The notes: generated by a model from the letters alone, not told the origin. DNA of 10,236 nucleotides from Candidatus Adiutrix sp. (GCA_031285975.1 JAITVE010000238.1:1-10236), one strand, 5' to 3'. Counted from the first letter of the stretch, positions 1 to 6,695 are shown. Translations and numbers: made by a program.

Positions 1-143
1 ACGCTCTTTCCGGCGGGGTTGTCCAGAGACGCGAGCGCGTCGCGGGAATGAATTTTCTGGGGCAGCGACACGGTAAACGTGCTGCCTTTTCCATATTCGG
101 AGCGTACGCTGAGATGGCCTCCCATGGCCTCCACAATGCCCTT
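1..143 (-). pseudogene. Sensor histidine kinase C-terminal fragment fused to an EF-G-like frame
   Basis: On the minus strand the EF-G-like frame continues without a stop into residues that do not belong to EF-G. After KGIVEAMGG (143-117) come HLSVRSEYGKGSTFTVSLPQ and a tail to the window edge. A Gly-Gly-His-Leu followed by a Ser-Glu-x-Gly-Lys-Gly-Ser-Thr-Phe stretch and a Leu-Pro end is the classic last segment (G2 box and final beta strands) of the HATPase_c domain of sensor kinases, where KGIVEAMGG is also a typical lead-in. EF-G proteins should instead continue through the rest of domain IV into domain V. No DHp, N or G1 box is present, so this piece cannot act as a kinase. The frame is open at base 1 and the true C-terminus lies outside the window. 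The family call is motif recognition only. Confidence 0.6.
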
Positions 144-1065
144 TTCCACCGCCGGGATAAACTGGCGGGGGATGACGCCGCCCACGATGCGGTCTTCAAA
201 GACAAAGCCTTCGCCGCGCGGCATGGGTTCCATGTCGATAACCGCGTCACCGTACTGGCCCTTGCCGCCGGTCTGCTTCTTGTACTTGCCCTGCACCTTG
301 AGGGCCTTGGCCTTGATGGTTTCCTTGTAGGCCACCTTGGGGGCCTTCAGCACCATTTCCACGCCGTATTTACGTTTCAGCTTTTCCAGGGAAGTGTCGA
401 TGTGCACCTGGCCCATGCCGGAGAGGATCATTTCCTTGGTCTGGTCATTGCGGTGCAGGCGCAGGGTCTGGTCTTCGGCCAGCATTTTGTTGATGGCCGC
501 GAAAACTTTTTCCTCGTCGCCCTTGCTCTTGGCTTCCACGGCAAAGGTAACCACCGGCTCCATGCTTTTGGGCACGGGGAAAATGATGGGCGCGGCTTCA
601 TCGCAAATGGTGTCGCCGGTCACGGTGTTTTTCAGCTTGGCCACGGCCACGATGTCGCCGGGGCCCGCCTCGTCGATGGCCTTTTGGGACTTGCCCTCCA
701 GGGCCAGAAGCTGGCCGAAGCGTTCCTTCTGCTCCCGCTTGGGGTTGAAAAAGCCGCTGTCCGGGGTGATGGTGCCGCTGATGACCCGGAAGACGGAAAG
801 CTGCCCTAGGGAATCGGCCACGGTTTTCAGCACAATGCCGCTGAACGGCGCGGCCGGGTCGGGCATACGGCTGTCGGCTTCGCCGTCCGGCCTTTTGCCG
901 GGGCGGCCCCCGCGCACCAGGGGGGAGGGCAGGGTCAGGATCATGTCCATAACCTGGGACAGGCCAATCATTTTCAGCCCGGAGGCGGGCACCACCGGAG
1001 CGATTTTGCAGGCCAGAATTTCCTGTTTGTAGCCTTCAAGAATTTCTTCAGGGGTGATTTCCTGC
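117..1065 (-). pseudogene. EF-G-like GTPase (FusA2 type), domains II to start of IV, after the frameshift
   Basis: This is the continuation of the EF-G-like gene in a second reading frame. Read from 1064 downwards it gives QEITPEEILEGYKQEILACK, then domain II (around VLKTVADSLGQLSVFRVISG), domain III (PVVTFAVEAKSKGDEEKVFA, then SGMGQVHIDTSLEKLKRKYG) and the beginning of domain IV (KKQTGGKGQYGD, then GGVIPRQFIPAVEKG). These follow the normal EF-G order with no internal stop; I translated the whole stretch by hand. The piece is joined to the N-terminal half by a one-base deletion near 1064-1066. It ends near 117-143, where the sequence turns into histidine-kinase-like residues, so roughly the last 100-150 residues of an EF-G (rest of domain IV and domain V) are missing. 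A product from this frame alone would lack the GTPase domain. The remaining coding sequence is well preserved, which fits either very recent inactivation or sequence/assembly error. Confidence 0.75.
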
Positions 1066-1747
1066 CTTCCAGGTATTTTTCCACCAGCGCGTCGTCAGCC
1101 TCGGCCACGGCCTCGACCAGTTTGTCCTTCCATTCGGCGATGAGGTCGGCCATGTCCGCCGGGGCGTCGGTCTCGGTGAACTTGCCGCCGTCTTCATACA
1201 GATAGGCCTTGCCGGTCAGCAGGTTCACCAGGCCCTTGAAATTGGCCTCGGCCCCGATGGGCAGGAACACCGGCACGGCCCGGGGGCCGGTGAGGGATTC
1301 GTTAATGTCGGTGAGCGTACCGTAAAAATCGGCTCTTTCTCTGTCCATTTTATTGATGACGATCATGCGCGGCAATTTATAGACGTTGGAGAAATCCCAA
1401 GTTTTTTCAGTGGAAACTTTCACCCCGTCCACGGCGTCAATCACCATAATGGCGGCGGAGACCCCGTTGAGAACGGTTTTGGTGTCGTTCAGAAAGTTTT
1501 CGTCGCCGGGGGTGTCCACAAAGGTCACCTGATGCTTTTTCCAGGGGAAGGAGTGGAAAGCGGAGTTGATGCTGCTGGTGCGCTTGATTTCCTCCGGCTC
1601 GGAGTCGAGCACGGAACTGCCTTCCATGACCGAGCCCAAACGGCTGGTGACCTTGTTGTAGAACAAAAAGGCCTCGGCCAGCGTGGTTTTGCCGGCCCCG
1701 TTATGGGCAATCAAGGCGATGGTTCTTTGTTTGGCGACGTCTTTCAT
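974..1747 (-). pseudogene. EF-G-like translation GTPase (FusA2 type), N-terminal G domain, frameshifted
   Basis: The ATG at 1747-1745 follows AGGGGTGAACC, a good Shine-Dalgarno match. The GTPase motifs are in order: G1 AHNGAGKTTL (residues 14-23), a G2-like SSINS (58-62), G3 DTPGD (78-82) and G4 NKMD (132-135). The stretch SRLGSVMEGSSVLDSEPEEIKR is typical of the EF-G-like FusA2 subfamily rather than canonical FusA. The His that follows DTPG in canonical EF-G (needed for fast GTP hydrolysis) is Asp82 here; this subfamily often lacks that His. EF-G-like reading is lost after about residue 228 (EKYLEG), where one base is missing; this frame then runs about 29 unrelated residues to a stop. Canonical EF-G is close to 690 residues, so this 257-residue product would be only the G domain. 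The gene is transcribed away from folC from its own promoter. Confidence 0.8.
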
Positions 1748-1833
1748 GGTTCACCCCTGGCTAACTGAATATAGATATTGACCGAAACATTCGGCACGGT
1801 AAAAGCTATAGGGAACTGTTGTTGAAAACGCGT

Positions 1834-1875
1834 CATATGGCGGAAAACAGAGGGAATATGACTCTCCACCATATG
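1834..1875 (-). promoter_or_regulatory. 5'-proximal leader hairpin upstream of the EF-G-like gene
   Basis: The minus strand reads CATATGGTGG (1875-1866), a 22-nt loop, then CCGCCATATG (1843-1834). These arms pair over 10 bp with one G-U wobble. The stem would begin within a few bases of the predicted transcript start, the position of known mRNA-stabilising 5' hairpins. It lies about 87 nt ahead of the start codon, so it does not cover the ribosome binding site. Function is inferred. Confidence 0.4.
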
Positions 1876-1883
1876 TTCGTAAG

Positions 1884-1913
1884 AGTATGGTGTAAAAGCC
1901 CCCCTTTTGTCAA
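1884..1913 (-). promoter_or_regulatory. Sigma-70-type promoter for the EF-G-like gene
   Basis: On the minus strand TTGACA (1913-1908) is a perfect -35 box, followed after 18 bp by CATACT (1889-1884), a 4/6 match to the -10 consensus. The start of transcription would fall near 1877, giving a leader of about 130 nt before the ATG at 1747. The -10 box lies inside a short inverted repeat (CACCATA 1867-1873 with TATGGTG 1886-1892) that could be an operator or chance. Confidence 0.55.
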
Positions 1914-2000
1914 GTCGTGGTTTGAAAGATGTTAAAGTTTTTACCGGCCATGGCCTTCGCCCGAAGCCTGAGACCGGCTGATACGGCCATAGCGGCGGGC

Positions 2001-2028
2001 GGCCAACGGCCAACGGCCAACCGCCAAC
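2001..2028. repeat. Heptanucleotide tandem repeat, four copies
   Basis: GGCCAAC occurs three times in a row (2001-2007, 2008-2014, 2015-2021), then CGCCAAC (2022-2028) and a decayed CGCCGCC. It is non-coding and about 460 bp upstream of folC. Such heptamers commonly vary in copy number by slippage. Confidence 0.85.
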
Positions 2029-2113
2029 CGCCGCCACGCTGTCCTCGTGCGCAAGCGTTTCCTCAATCAGGGGAAACTCATTTGGGGAAAAGCGCCTCAC
2101 ATGCGAACCACTT

Positions 2114-2296
2114 CGTCATTCCGGAGAAAGCCGGAATCCATCTCCAGTGGAGCGGCTTGTCGGCACACTCTACCTGCCTTTTCCCGTCATTCCGGCGAAG
2201 GCCGGAACCCATGCCTTTCTCTTGGCGGCGTATTGCATCCCCGTCACGCCCCCGCCTCGTCATTTCTGCGGAGGCAGGAATCCATTTCCAGAGGAG
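2114..2296 (+). repeat. Array of three dRS3/REP-like hairpin repeats
   Basis: Three same-strand units start with CGTCATT at 2114, 2185 and 2258 and continue into a 20-nt hairpin: 2118-2137, 2189-2208 and 2262-2281. Each hairpin has two 8-nt arms around a tetraloop (GAAA, GAAG, GGAG) and is followed by CCAT. The consensus is ATTCCGGC-loop-GCCGGAAT. Units are 71 and 73 bp apart, with unrelated sequence between them. The third unit changes both sides of a stem pair (G-C to T-A), so pairing is kept. After units 1 and 3 there is a further short match, CTCCAGTGGAG (2142-2152) and TTCCAGAGGAG (2286-2296). The 20-nt arm-loop-arm design resembles the neisserial dRS3 element and REP-like palindromes common between proteobacterial genes. 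I see no transposase here. Confidence 0.8.
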
Positions 2297-2320
2297 TATA
2301 ACGTTACCGACTAGGCCGTT

Positions 2321-2335
2321 GCCGCCGGCATGACG
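2321..2335 (-). repeat. Partial inverted copy of the hairpin repeat
   Basis: Read on the minus strand this is CGTCATGCCGGCGGC, which matches the left end of the units at 2114-2296 (CGTCATTCCGGC) with one substitution. The right arm is not preserved. It probably marks the far edge of the mosaic. Confidence 0.45.
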
Positions 2336-2410
2336 GCAGGAGGAAACAAAAGGCGGTGAAGGCAGAGCGCTTTCTCCAAATGAGGTTGCCCCGCGTTTTC
2401 AATCTAAATC

Positions 2411-2439
2411 TTGCCACTCGGGGCACCACATGATATAGT
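2411..2439 (+). promoter_or_regulatory. Promoter for folC-lptD
   Basis: TTGCCA (2411-2416) matches the -35 consensus at 5/6. After exactly 17 bp comes TATAGT (2434-2439), a 5/6 -10 box preceded by TGA, i.e. an extended -10. Transcription would start near 2446, leaving about 40 nt before the folC ATG. A perfect 10-bp palindrome GATTTAAATC (2446-2455) sits at the predicted start and could be an operator, but may be chance in an AT-rich stretch. Confidence 0.65.
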
Positions 2440-2486
2440 AGGTAGGATTTAAATCTATAAATAGGCCTCGGGCCTGGACGCACCAA

Positions 2487-3824
2487 ATGTCATATAAAAA
2501 CGAACTCCAAAAAATGTTCGACCTGCAGAAGTTCGGCATGAAATTCGGCCTGGACGGCATGAAGAGCATTTTGCGTAACTTGGGCGATCCCCATGCGGGG
2601 TTGAAATGCGTGCATTTGGCCGGCACCAACGGCAAGGGCTCGGTGGGCGTTATGCTCACGGCTATGCTGGCGCGGGCCGGGTATCGGGTGGGGTTTTATA
2701 CGTCTCCGCACCTGGGCACCTTCCGCGAGCGCATCAAGATTGGCGACGCGCTGATTGGCGAAAGCGAAGTGCTGGCCTTGAGCGAGCGGGTCTGGCGGGC
2801 CTGCGACCCGGAGTCGCCGCCGACGTTTTTTGAGTTCGTCACGGCCATGGCTTTCCTCCATTTCAAGGAGAGCGGGGTGGATGTGGCGGTCATTGAAGCC
2901 GGGCTGGGGGGGCGGCTGGACTCCACCAACGTCATTGAGCCGCTGGTTTCGGTCATCACCAACGTCTCTCTGGAGCACACCGAGCAGTTGGGCGACACCG
3001 TGGCCAAAATCGCTTCGGAAAAAGCGGGCATCATCAAGCCCGGCGTGCCGCTGGTCACCGGCAAGCTGGCGGCGGAAGCTGAGGACGTGATCCGCGCCAC
3101 CGCCGCTGAAAAGCGGAGCCCGGTTTTGGCCGCCGGGCGCGATTTCACCGCTGAAATCACCGCTTTCGACGAGCAGGGCCGCCCAACCATCAATTTTACC
3201 CAAGGGTCGCGGGCTCTTCGTGACCTGAAGCTGAACCTGGCCGGGCCGCACCAGGCGGACAACGCGGCCGCGGCGCTGGCGGCCCTGGCTCCGCTGGCCG
3301 GGCGCGGTTTCACGGTCGGGGAAGCGCAGATTCGGGACGGGCTGGCCCAGGCCGTTTGGCCGGGCCGGGCCGAAAATTTTGCGGCTGGGACGTGGCCACC
3401 GGAAGGCGCCCCTGGCCGGGCTCCGCTGATTTTGGACGGGGCCCACAACCCGGACGGGGCGCGGGCCCTGGGCGAACTGCTGTCGAAAATGCGCTATGGG
3501 CGGCTCCACCTCATCGTGGGCGTTATGGCCGATAAGGACATTGCCGGGGTGCTGGGGCCCGTGTATGCCAAGGCCGACCGGCTGTATCTGAGCCGCCCGG
3601 TCTTCAAGCGGGCCGCTTCGCCGGAATTGTTGTTGGAGAAAATCCGCGCGGCCTTCGGCGAGCCCACAGTCAAAACCACGCTTCACCCCGACCTCCCCGG
3701 CGCCCTGGCCGCCGCCGCCGCTGAGGCCGAGGCGGGGGATTTGGCGCTGTTGAGCGGTTCGCTGTTTACCGTCGGCGAAGGCCGGGCCTATTTGACCGGC
3801 TTCGGCGAAGTCGAATCGAATTGA
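2487..3824 (+). CDS. folC: Bifunctional dihydrofolate synthase / folylpolyglutamate synthase
   Basis: This cytosolic enzyme joins glutamate to dihydropteroate to make dihydrofolate, then adds further glutamates to tetrahydrofolates, using ATP. The 445-residue length is normal for FolC. Visible Mur-ligase-family landmarks are the N-terminal LQKFGMKFGLDGMKSIL, the ATP P-loop GTNGKGSV (46-53), the FFEFVTAMAFLHF segment (114-126), EAGLGGRLDSTN (137-148), SLEHTEQLG (161-169), SEKAGIIKPGVP (177-188) and DGAHNPDGA of the C-terminal domain (317-325). All expected motifs are present. A short loop rich in Gly and Pro (about 299-313) precedes the last motif. The ATG at 2487 is chosen because the N-terminus aligns with typical FolC starts, although no strong Shine-Dalgarno is visible. 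The stop is 19 bp before lptD, so the two are probably cotranscribed from the promoter at 2411-2439. Confidence 0.93.
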   Translation: MSYKNELQKMFDLQKFGMKFGLDGMKSILRNLGDPHAGLKCVHLAGTNGKGSVGVMLTAMLARAGYRVGFYTSPHLGTFRERIKIGDALIGESEVLALSERVWRACDPESPPTFFEFVTAMAFLHFKESGVDVAVIEAGLGGRLDSTNVIEPLVSVITNVSLEHTEQLGDTVAKIASEKAGIIKPGVPLVTGKLAAEAEDVIRATAAEKRSPVLAAGRDFTAEITAFDEQGRPTINFTQGSRALRDLKLNLAGPHQADNAAAALAALAPLAGRGFTVGEAQIRDGLAQAVWPGRAENFAAGTWPPEGAPGRAPLILDGAHNPDGARALGELLSKMRYGRLHLIVGVMADKDIAGVLGPVYAKADRLYLSRPVFKRAASPELLLEKIRAAFGEPTVKTTLHPDLPGALAAAAAEAEAGDLALLSGSLFTVGEGRAYLTGFGEVESN

Positions 3825-3831
3825 ACCCCGG

Positions 3832-3846
3832 AAGGATGACTATTTG
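3832..3846 (+). promoter_or_regulatory. Ribosome binding site fixing the TTG start of lptD
   Basis: AAGGA (3832-3836, within GGAAGGA) stands 7 nt before TTG (3844-3846). The first in-frame ATG is 24 nt further on (3868) and has no Shine-Dalgarno, so TTG is preferred. An ATG at 3836 leads to a stop after three codons. Confidence 0.65.
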
Positions 3847-6285
3847 AGCCTCCGCCACGTTGCCAACATGCTTGAAAAAACCTCCAATCGCGCCATCCTG
3901 GCCGTCTTGGGGGTATTTTTGCTGGCGTGGCTGCTGGCGGCTTCGCCCCTCGCGGCGCAGGGCTCCTATACCGGGCGTCTGGAACCGCCCAAGGTGACGG
4001 TGCAGATTGCGGGCGACCCGCCGGTCACCCTGACCGCCGACGATATTCTAGCTGACCTGAACCGCGACCTGAGCCACTTCATCGGCAACGTCAAGATTGT
4101 GCGGGGAGCGGAAACCATTGTGGCCGACCGGGCTGTGTGGCACGAAGGCAGCAACACGGCCGAAATTTCCGGCAACATCAGGATCACCGCCCCGGATTTC
4201 AGCATCACCGCCACGCGGGCCGTGGTCAACCTTGACCTCAACCTGGCCAAAGTCTATGACGGGCACGCCTTTTTCCCGGCCCAGAATTATTACCTGAACG
4301 GCGCTGTGGTGGAACGGCTGGGCGAAAAAACCTTTCAGGTCACCGACGGCACGGCCACCACCTGCGACGGCCCCAGCCCGGCCTGGACTATCACGGCCAG
4401 CCGCCTCACCGTCACCGAGGGCGGCTATGCCGCCGCCAGCGGGGCCGCGCTCAATACCCGCCACTTCCCGGTGCTGGCCCTGCCCTATTTCGTCTTCCCC
4501 ATCAAAAACGAGCGGCAGAGCGGCTTTTTGATGCCTTATGTGGGCTCCTCCTCCCGCGACGGGGCCACGGTGAGTTTACCCTTTTTCTGGGCCACCGGCG
4601 AAAACCACGACCTGACCCTCACCCCGGTGTGGCGCGAAGAGCGGGGCCTGGCCACCACCCTGGAGGGCCGCTACCACTTCAACGAGGGCCGGGGCATATG
4701 GCAGTTCACGTATTTGGACGACAAAAAGGGCGAGCATTTCAGCTATAAAAACAGCGCCGGGGCCAGGGAAGCCCGCGACCGCTACTGGCTGCGGGCCCAG
4801 AACAACTGGCAGGCGGCGGGCTGGGATTTTACCCTAGACCTGGATGTGGCCTCTGACCCGCTCTTTTTGACCAGCTTCCGCAGCGACCTGGACGGCTTTT
4901 TCCGCTCGGCCCAGCTTTTTACCAGCGAGTTCGGTCGCACGGTCAACGAATATCTTGACCCCATGCGCGTCAGCACCTTTACCGCCCAGAAGGCGGGCTA
5001 TGACTCGCTGTTCCGGGCCACGGCGCAGTATACGCAGGATGTGTACAGCCGGGACAACCGCGAGACGCTCCAGCGGCTCCCGGCCCTCCAGTACAGCCTG
5101 GTCAGCCGCCCCCTGCCCCTGGGCAGCGAGGGGCCCGACTTGTCGGTGAACCGGCCCCGGCTGTCCGTGGATATGCGCTATGACAATTTTTACCGCCATG
5201 TGGCCGCCGACAGCCCCACCGACGAAAAGGGCCAGCGCGTGGTGCTGGAGCCGAGCCTGGAATGGAGCACGCCCGTGGCCGATGTGGCTACCCTGGAAAT
5301 GGAAGGTTCCCTGGGCGTGCACATGTACGGCGTGAACGGCCATGAGTATGACGCGGCCCTGCCCGTGTCGCGCCAGCGTGAGCGCCGCGACCAGCGGGAC
5401 AACAGCCTGGGCGGCTCTTTCACCGCCTCGCTGTCCAGCACCGTGGGGCGCGTCTATGAGGGCGGCCTGGGCAAGGCCGTGGCCACCCGCCACCAGCTCA
5501 TCCCCACCATCACCTACAATTATGTTGAGGCCCAGGATCAGGACGAACTGCCCTACTGGGATTTCCGCGACCGCCAGCTCTCGCGCCGCACCGTGCGCTA
5601 CGGCCTGATGAACACCTTTGTCAGCAAAACCCCCGTGGCCGCCCAGCCCGCCAGGGCGGGTGAGGCGGCCCAGCCGGAAAGTTACAACTATTTCCAGTTC
5701 CTCAAAGTCGGGCTTTGGAGCAGTTATGAATTCGCCGACAACGAACGCTGGGCCGACGACATTGACGCGCGCTACTACACCACCGATTATTACGACCAGG
5801 GGGCCGGGCCGGTGGAACTGGAAGTGGAGGCCTTCTTCAACCCCCATTTTTCACTGCGGGCTCTGGCCGGGGTGGACGGCCGCACCGGCCGCGTGGTCAG
5901 CCAGGATATCGGCCTCACGGTGCGCGACCCCAGGGGCGACAGTTTTTCCCTGACCTATGACTACGACTCCCCGGCCAACGTGGATGTGAGCCGCCGGAAC
6001 AACTTGCTGCAAAGCGAATATGAGGAAGTGCGGGCCAACCTGAACGTGGTTTTCACCCCGCAATGGCTGGCCGGGGTTTCCACCCGCTACGACGTGCGCG
6101 ACGGCCGCCCCCTGGAGACCAACGCCCACCTCCTGTACCAGGCCCAGTGCTACAAAATCGGCGTCATTTTCACCGATTCTGAAGACGATCAGCGGGTGGG
6201 GCTCATCATCGACCTGTTGGGCCTGGGGGCTTTTAACAGCAATCAGGGCGTCATGGCCGGGCCTCCCGGGCAATTTTATTATTGA
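3844..6285 (+). CDS. lptD: LPS-assembly protein LptD (outer membrane LPS translocon)
   Basis: LptD is the outer-membrane barrel that, plugged by LptE, inserts lipopolysaccharide into the outer leaflet. The 813-residue product starts with a signal peptide: a hydrophobic stretch at about 18-33 and a probable signal peptidase I site after Ala38 (SPLAA/QG). Next comes the periplasmic OstA/LptA-like beta-jellyroll (about 60-160: GNVKIVRGAETIVADRAVW, then ISGNIRITAPDFSITATRA). The barrel domain opens with TTCDGPSPAWTITASRLTV, YFVFPIKNERQSGFLMPYVG and many alternating strands rich in Tyr, Trp and Asp, ending in an aromatic C-terminus (QFYY). I find only two cysteines, Cys174 and Cys769. They sit where E. 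coli LptD has Cys173 and the Cys724/725 pair, so one inter-domain disulfide is possible where E. coli has two. It follows folC closely; no lptE is in the window. Confidence 0.92.
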   Translation: MSLRHVANMLEKTSNRAILAVLGVFLLAWLLAASPLAAQGSYTGRLEPPKVTVQIAGDPPVTLTADDILADLNRDLSHFIGNVKIVRGAETIVADRAVWHEGSNTAEISGNIRITAPDFSITATRAVVNLDLNLAKVYDGHAFFPAQNYYLNGAVVERLGEKTFQVTDGTATTCDGPSPAWTITASRLTVTEGGYAAASGAALNTRHFPVLALPYFVFPIKNERQSGFLMPYVGSSSRDGATVSLPFFWATGENHDLTLTPVWREERGLATTLEGRYHFNEGRGIWQFTYLDDKKGEHFSYKNSAGAREARDRYWLRAQNNWQAAGWDFTLDLDVASDPLFLTSFRSDLDGFFRSAQLFTSEFGRTVNEYLDPMRVSTFTAQKAGYDSLFRATAQYTQDVYSRDNRETLQRLPALQYSLVSRPLPLGSEGPDLSVNRPRLSVDMRYDNFYRHVAADSPTDEKGQRVVLEPSLEWSTPVADVATLEMEGSLGVHMYGVNGHEYDAALPVSRQRERRDQRDNSLGGSFTASLSSTVGRVYEGGLGKAVATRHQLIPTITYNYVEAQDQDELPYWDFRDRQLSRRTVRYGLMNTFVSKTPVAAQPARAGEAAQPESYNYFQFLKVGLWSSYEFADNERWADDIDARYYTTDYYDQGAGPVELEVEAFFNPHFSLRALAGVDGRTGRVVSQDIGLTVRDPRGDSFSLTYDYDSPANVDVSRRNNLLQSEYEEVRANLNVVFTPQWLAGVSTRYDVRDGRPLETNAHLLYQAQCYKIGVIFTDSEDDQRVGLIIDLLGLGAFNSNQGVMAGPPGQFYY

Positions 6286-6291
6286 TGCCTG

Positions 6292-6320
6292 TTGACAACG
6301 CTTTTTAATTTCGGTAACTT
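6292..6320 (+). promoter_or_regulatory. Candidate promoter for the DUF465 gene, possibly reading into ilvBNC
   Basis: A perfect TTGACA (6292-6297) begins 6 nt after the lptD stop codon. After 17 bp comes TAACTT (6315-6320), a weak 3/6 -10 box in a very AT-rich stretch. The AT drop between two GC-rich genes supports a control region. I see no clear promoter between 6617 and 6798, so ilvBNC may depend on this one. Confidence 0.45.
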
Positions 6321-6394
6321 ATATTTATCAAGTCTTTAACATTTCGCGCATCGGCTTGAAATTATTACATATGCCCCAGAGGGAGGCTTTTGGT

Positions 6395-6616
6395 ATGGAA
6401 TCACAGGAGAAAGAACTCATCGCAAAATTGGTTCCCAACAACCCGGAACTCAGCGCCTTGGTGGATGAACACAAGGCCTACAAAACCCAATTGGAAGATT
6501 TGGCGCGCCGCCCTTATCTTTCCCCCGAAGACGATCTTGAACGCAAAAAGCTCCAGAAAGCCAAACTGGCAATTAAAGACAAAATTCATCGCATTCTTGA
6601 AGCTCACCAGGGCTGA
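6395..6616 (+). CDS. DUF465 (YdcH-like) small protein
   Basis: A 73-residue, highly charged, helical protein of unknown biochemical role. The signature is LARRPYLSPEDDLERKKLQK followed by a Lys-rich helix (AKLAIKDKIHRILEAH), which matches the DUF465/YdcH family of short helical-hairpin proteins. The predicted fold is two antiparallel helices (about 2-37 and 42-70) joined by the RRPYLSPED turn, with no signal peptide or membrane segment. GGGAGG (6381-6386) stands 8 nt before ATG 6395. In-frame upstream starts at 6356 (TTG) and 6371 (ATG) lack a ribosome binding site and would add residues atypical of the family. It lies between lptD and ilvB with about 180 bp of structured leader after it; a link to branched-chain amino acid synthesis is only positional. 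Confidence 0.85.
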   Translation: MESQEKELIAKLVPNNPELSALVDEHKAYKTQLEDLARRPYLSPEDDLERKKLQKAKLAIKDKIHRILEAHQG

Positions 6617-6641
6617 CCGAATAACCCTTTTCCCCGGCAGG

Positions 6642-6691
6642 CTCGCCGCCTGACGGAACCCGCTGCGGCGAAAAACTTTCGCGGCGGCGAG
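6642..6691 (+). promoter_or_regulatory. Inverted-repeat leader upstream of ilvB with competing stems
   Basis: CTCGCCGCC (6642-6650) is perfectly complementary to GGCGGCGAG (6683-6691). Inside, GCGAAA (6668-6673) and TTTCGC (6677-6682) form a 6-bp hairpin with an AAC loop directly against the outer right arm. A rival pairing uses CGCTGC (6661-6666) with GCGGCG (6684-6689), and a small stem CAGGC/GCCTG (6638-6642 with 6648-6652) uses the outer left arm. The outer stem and these alternatives cannot form together, as in attenuators. There is no T tract, no run of Ile/Val/Leu codons and no T-box-like motif. It might also be the 3' processing or stop region of the DUF465 transcript. Confidence 0.45.
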
Positions 6692-6695
6692 ATGA

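Larger units (their letters stand above)
1748..2486. other. Divergent intergenic region with repeats, no supported gene
   Basis: This region of about 740 bp separates the EF-G-like gene from folC. It holds the EF-G-like promoter and leader hairpin (1834-1913), a 7-bp tandem repeat (2001-2028), three hairpin repeat units (2114-2296), a partial inverted copy (2321-2335) and the folC promoter (2411-2439). Open frames crossing it are repeat translations (for example VIPEKAGIH and VISAEAGIH) without ribosome binding sites or family features. I saw no tRNA, transposase or attachment site. Confidence 0.7.

Noticed and set aside
1056..1072. Programmed -1 frameshifting in the EF-G-like gene
   Set aside because: A -1 slip would restore the frame, but the local sequence (GAAGGCAGG) is not a slippery heptamer, no downstream pseudoknot is apparent, and programmed frameshifting is not known for this family.
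2114..2296. Three regularly spaced repeats considered as a CRISPR array
   Set aside because: The units are imperfect and diverged, only three in number, palindromic with intergenic-repeat geometry, and there are no cas genes.
1929..2333. Open frame of 134 codons through the intergenic repeats
   Set aside because: It only translates the repeat units (VIPEKAGIH, VISAEAGIH) and the heptamer; this is a common source of false small-protein calls.
2490..3686. Long minus-strand open frame antisense to folC
   Set aside because: Low-complexity Arg/Gly/Pro translation with no family resemblance, opposite a gene with all FolC motifs.
4834..5847. Long minus-strand open frame antisense to lptD
   Set aside because: Same codon-bias shadow; the plus strand encodes a complete LptD.
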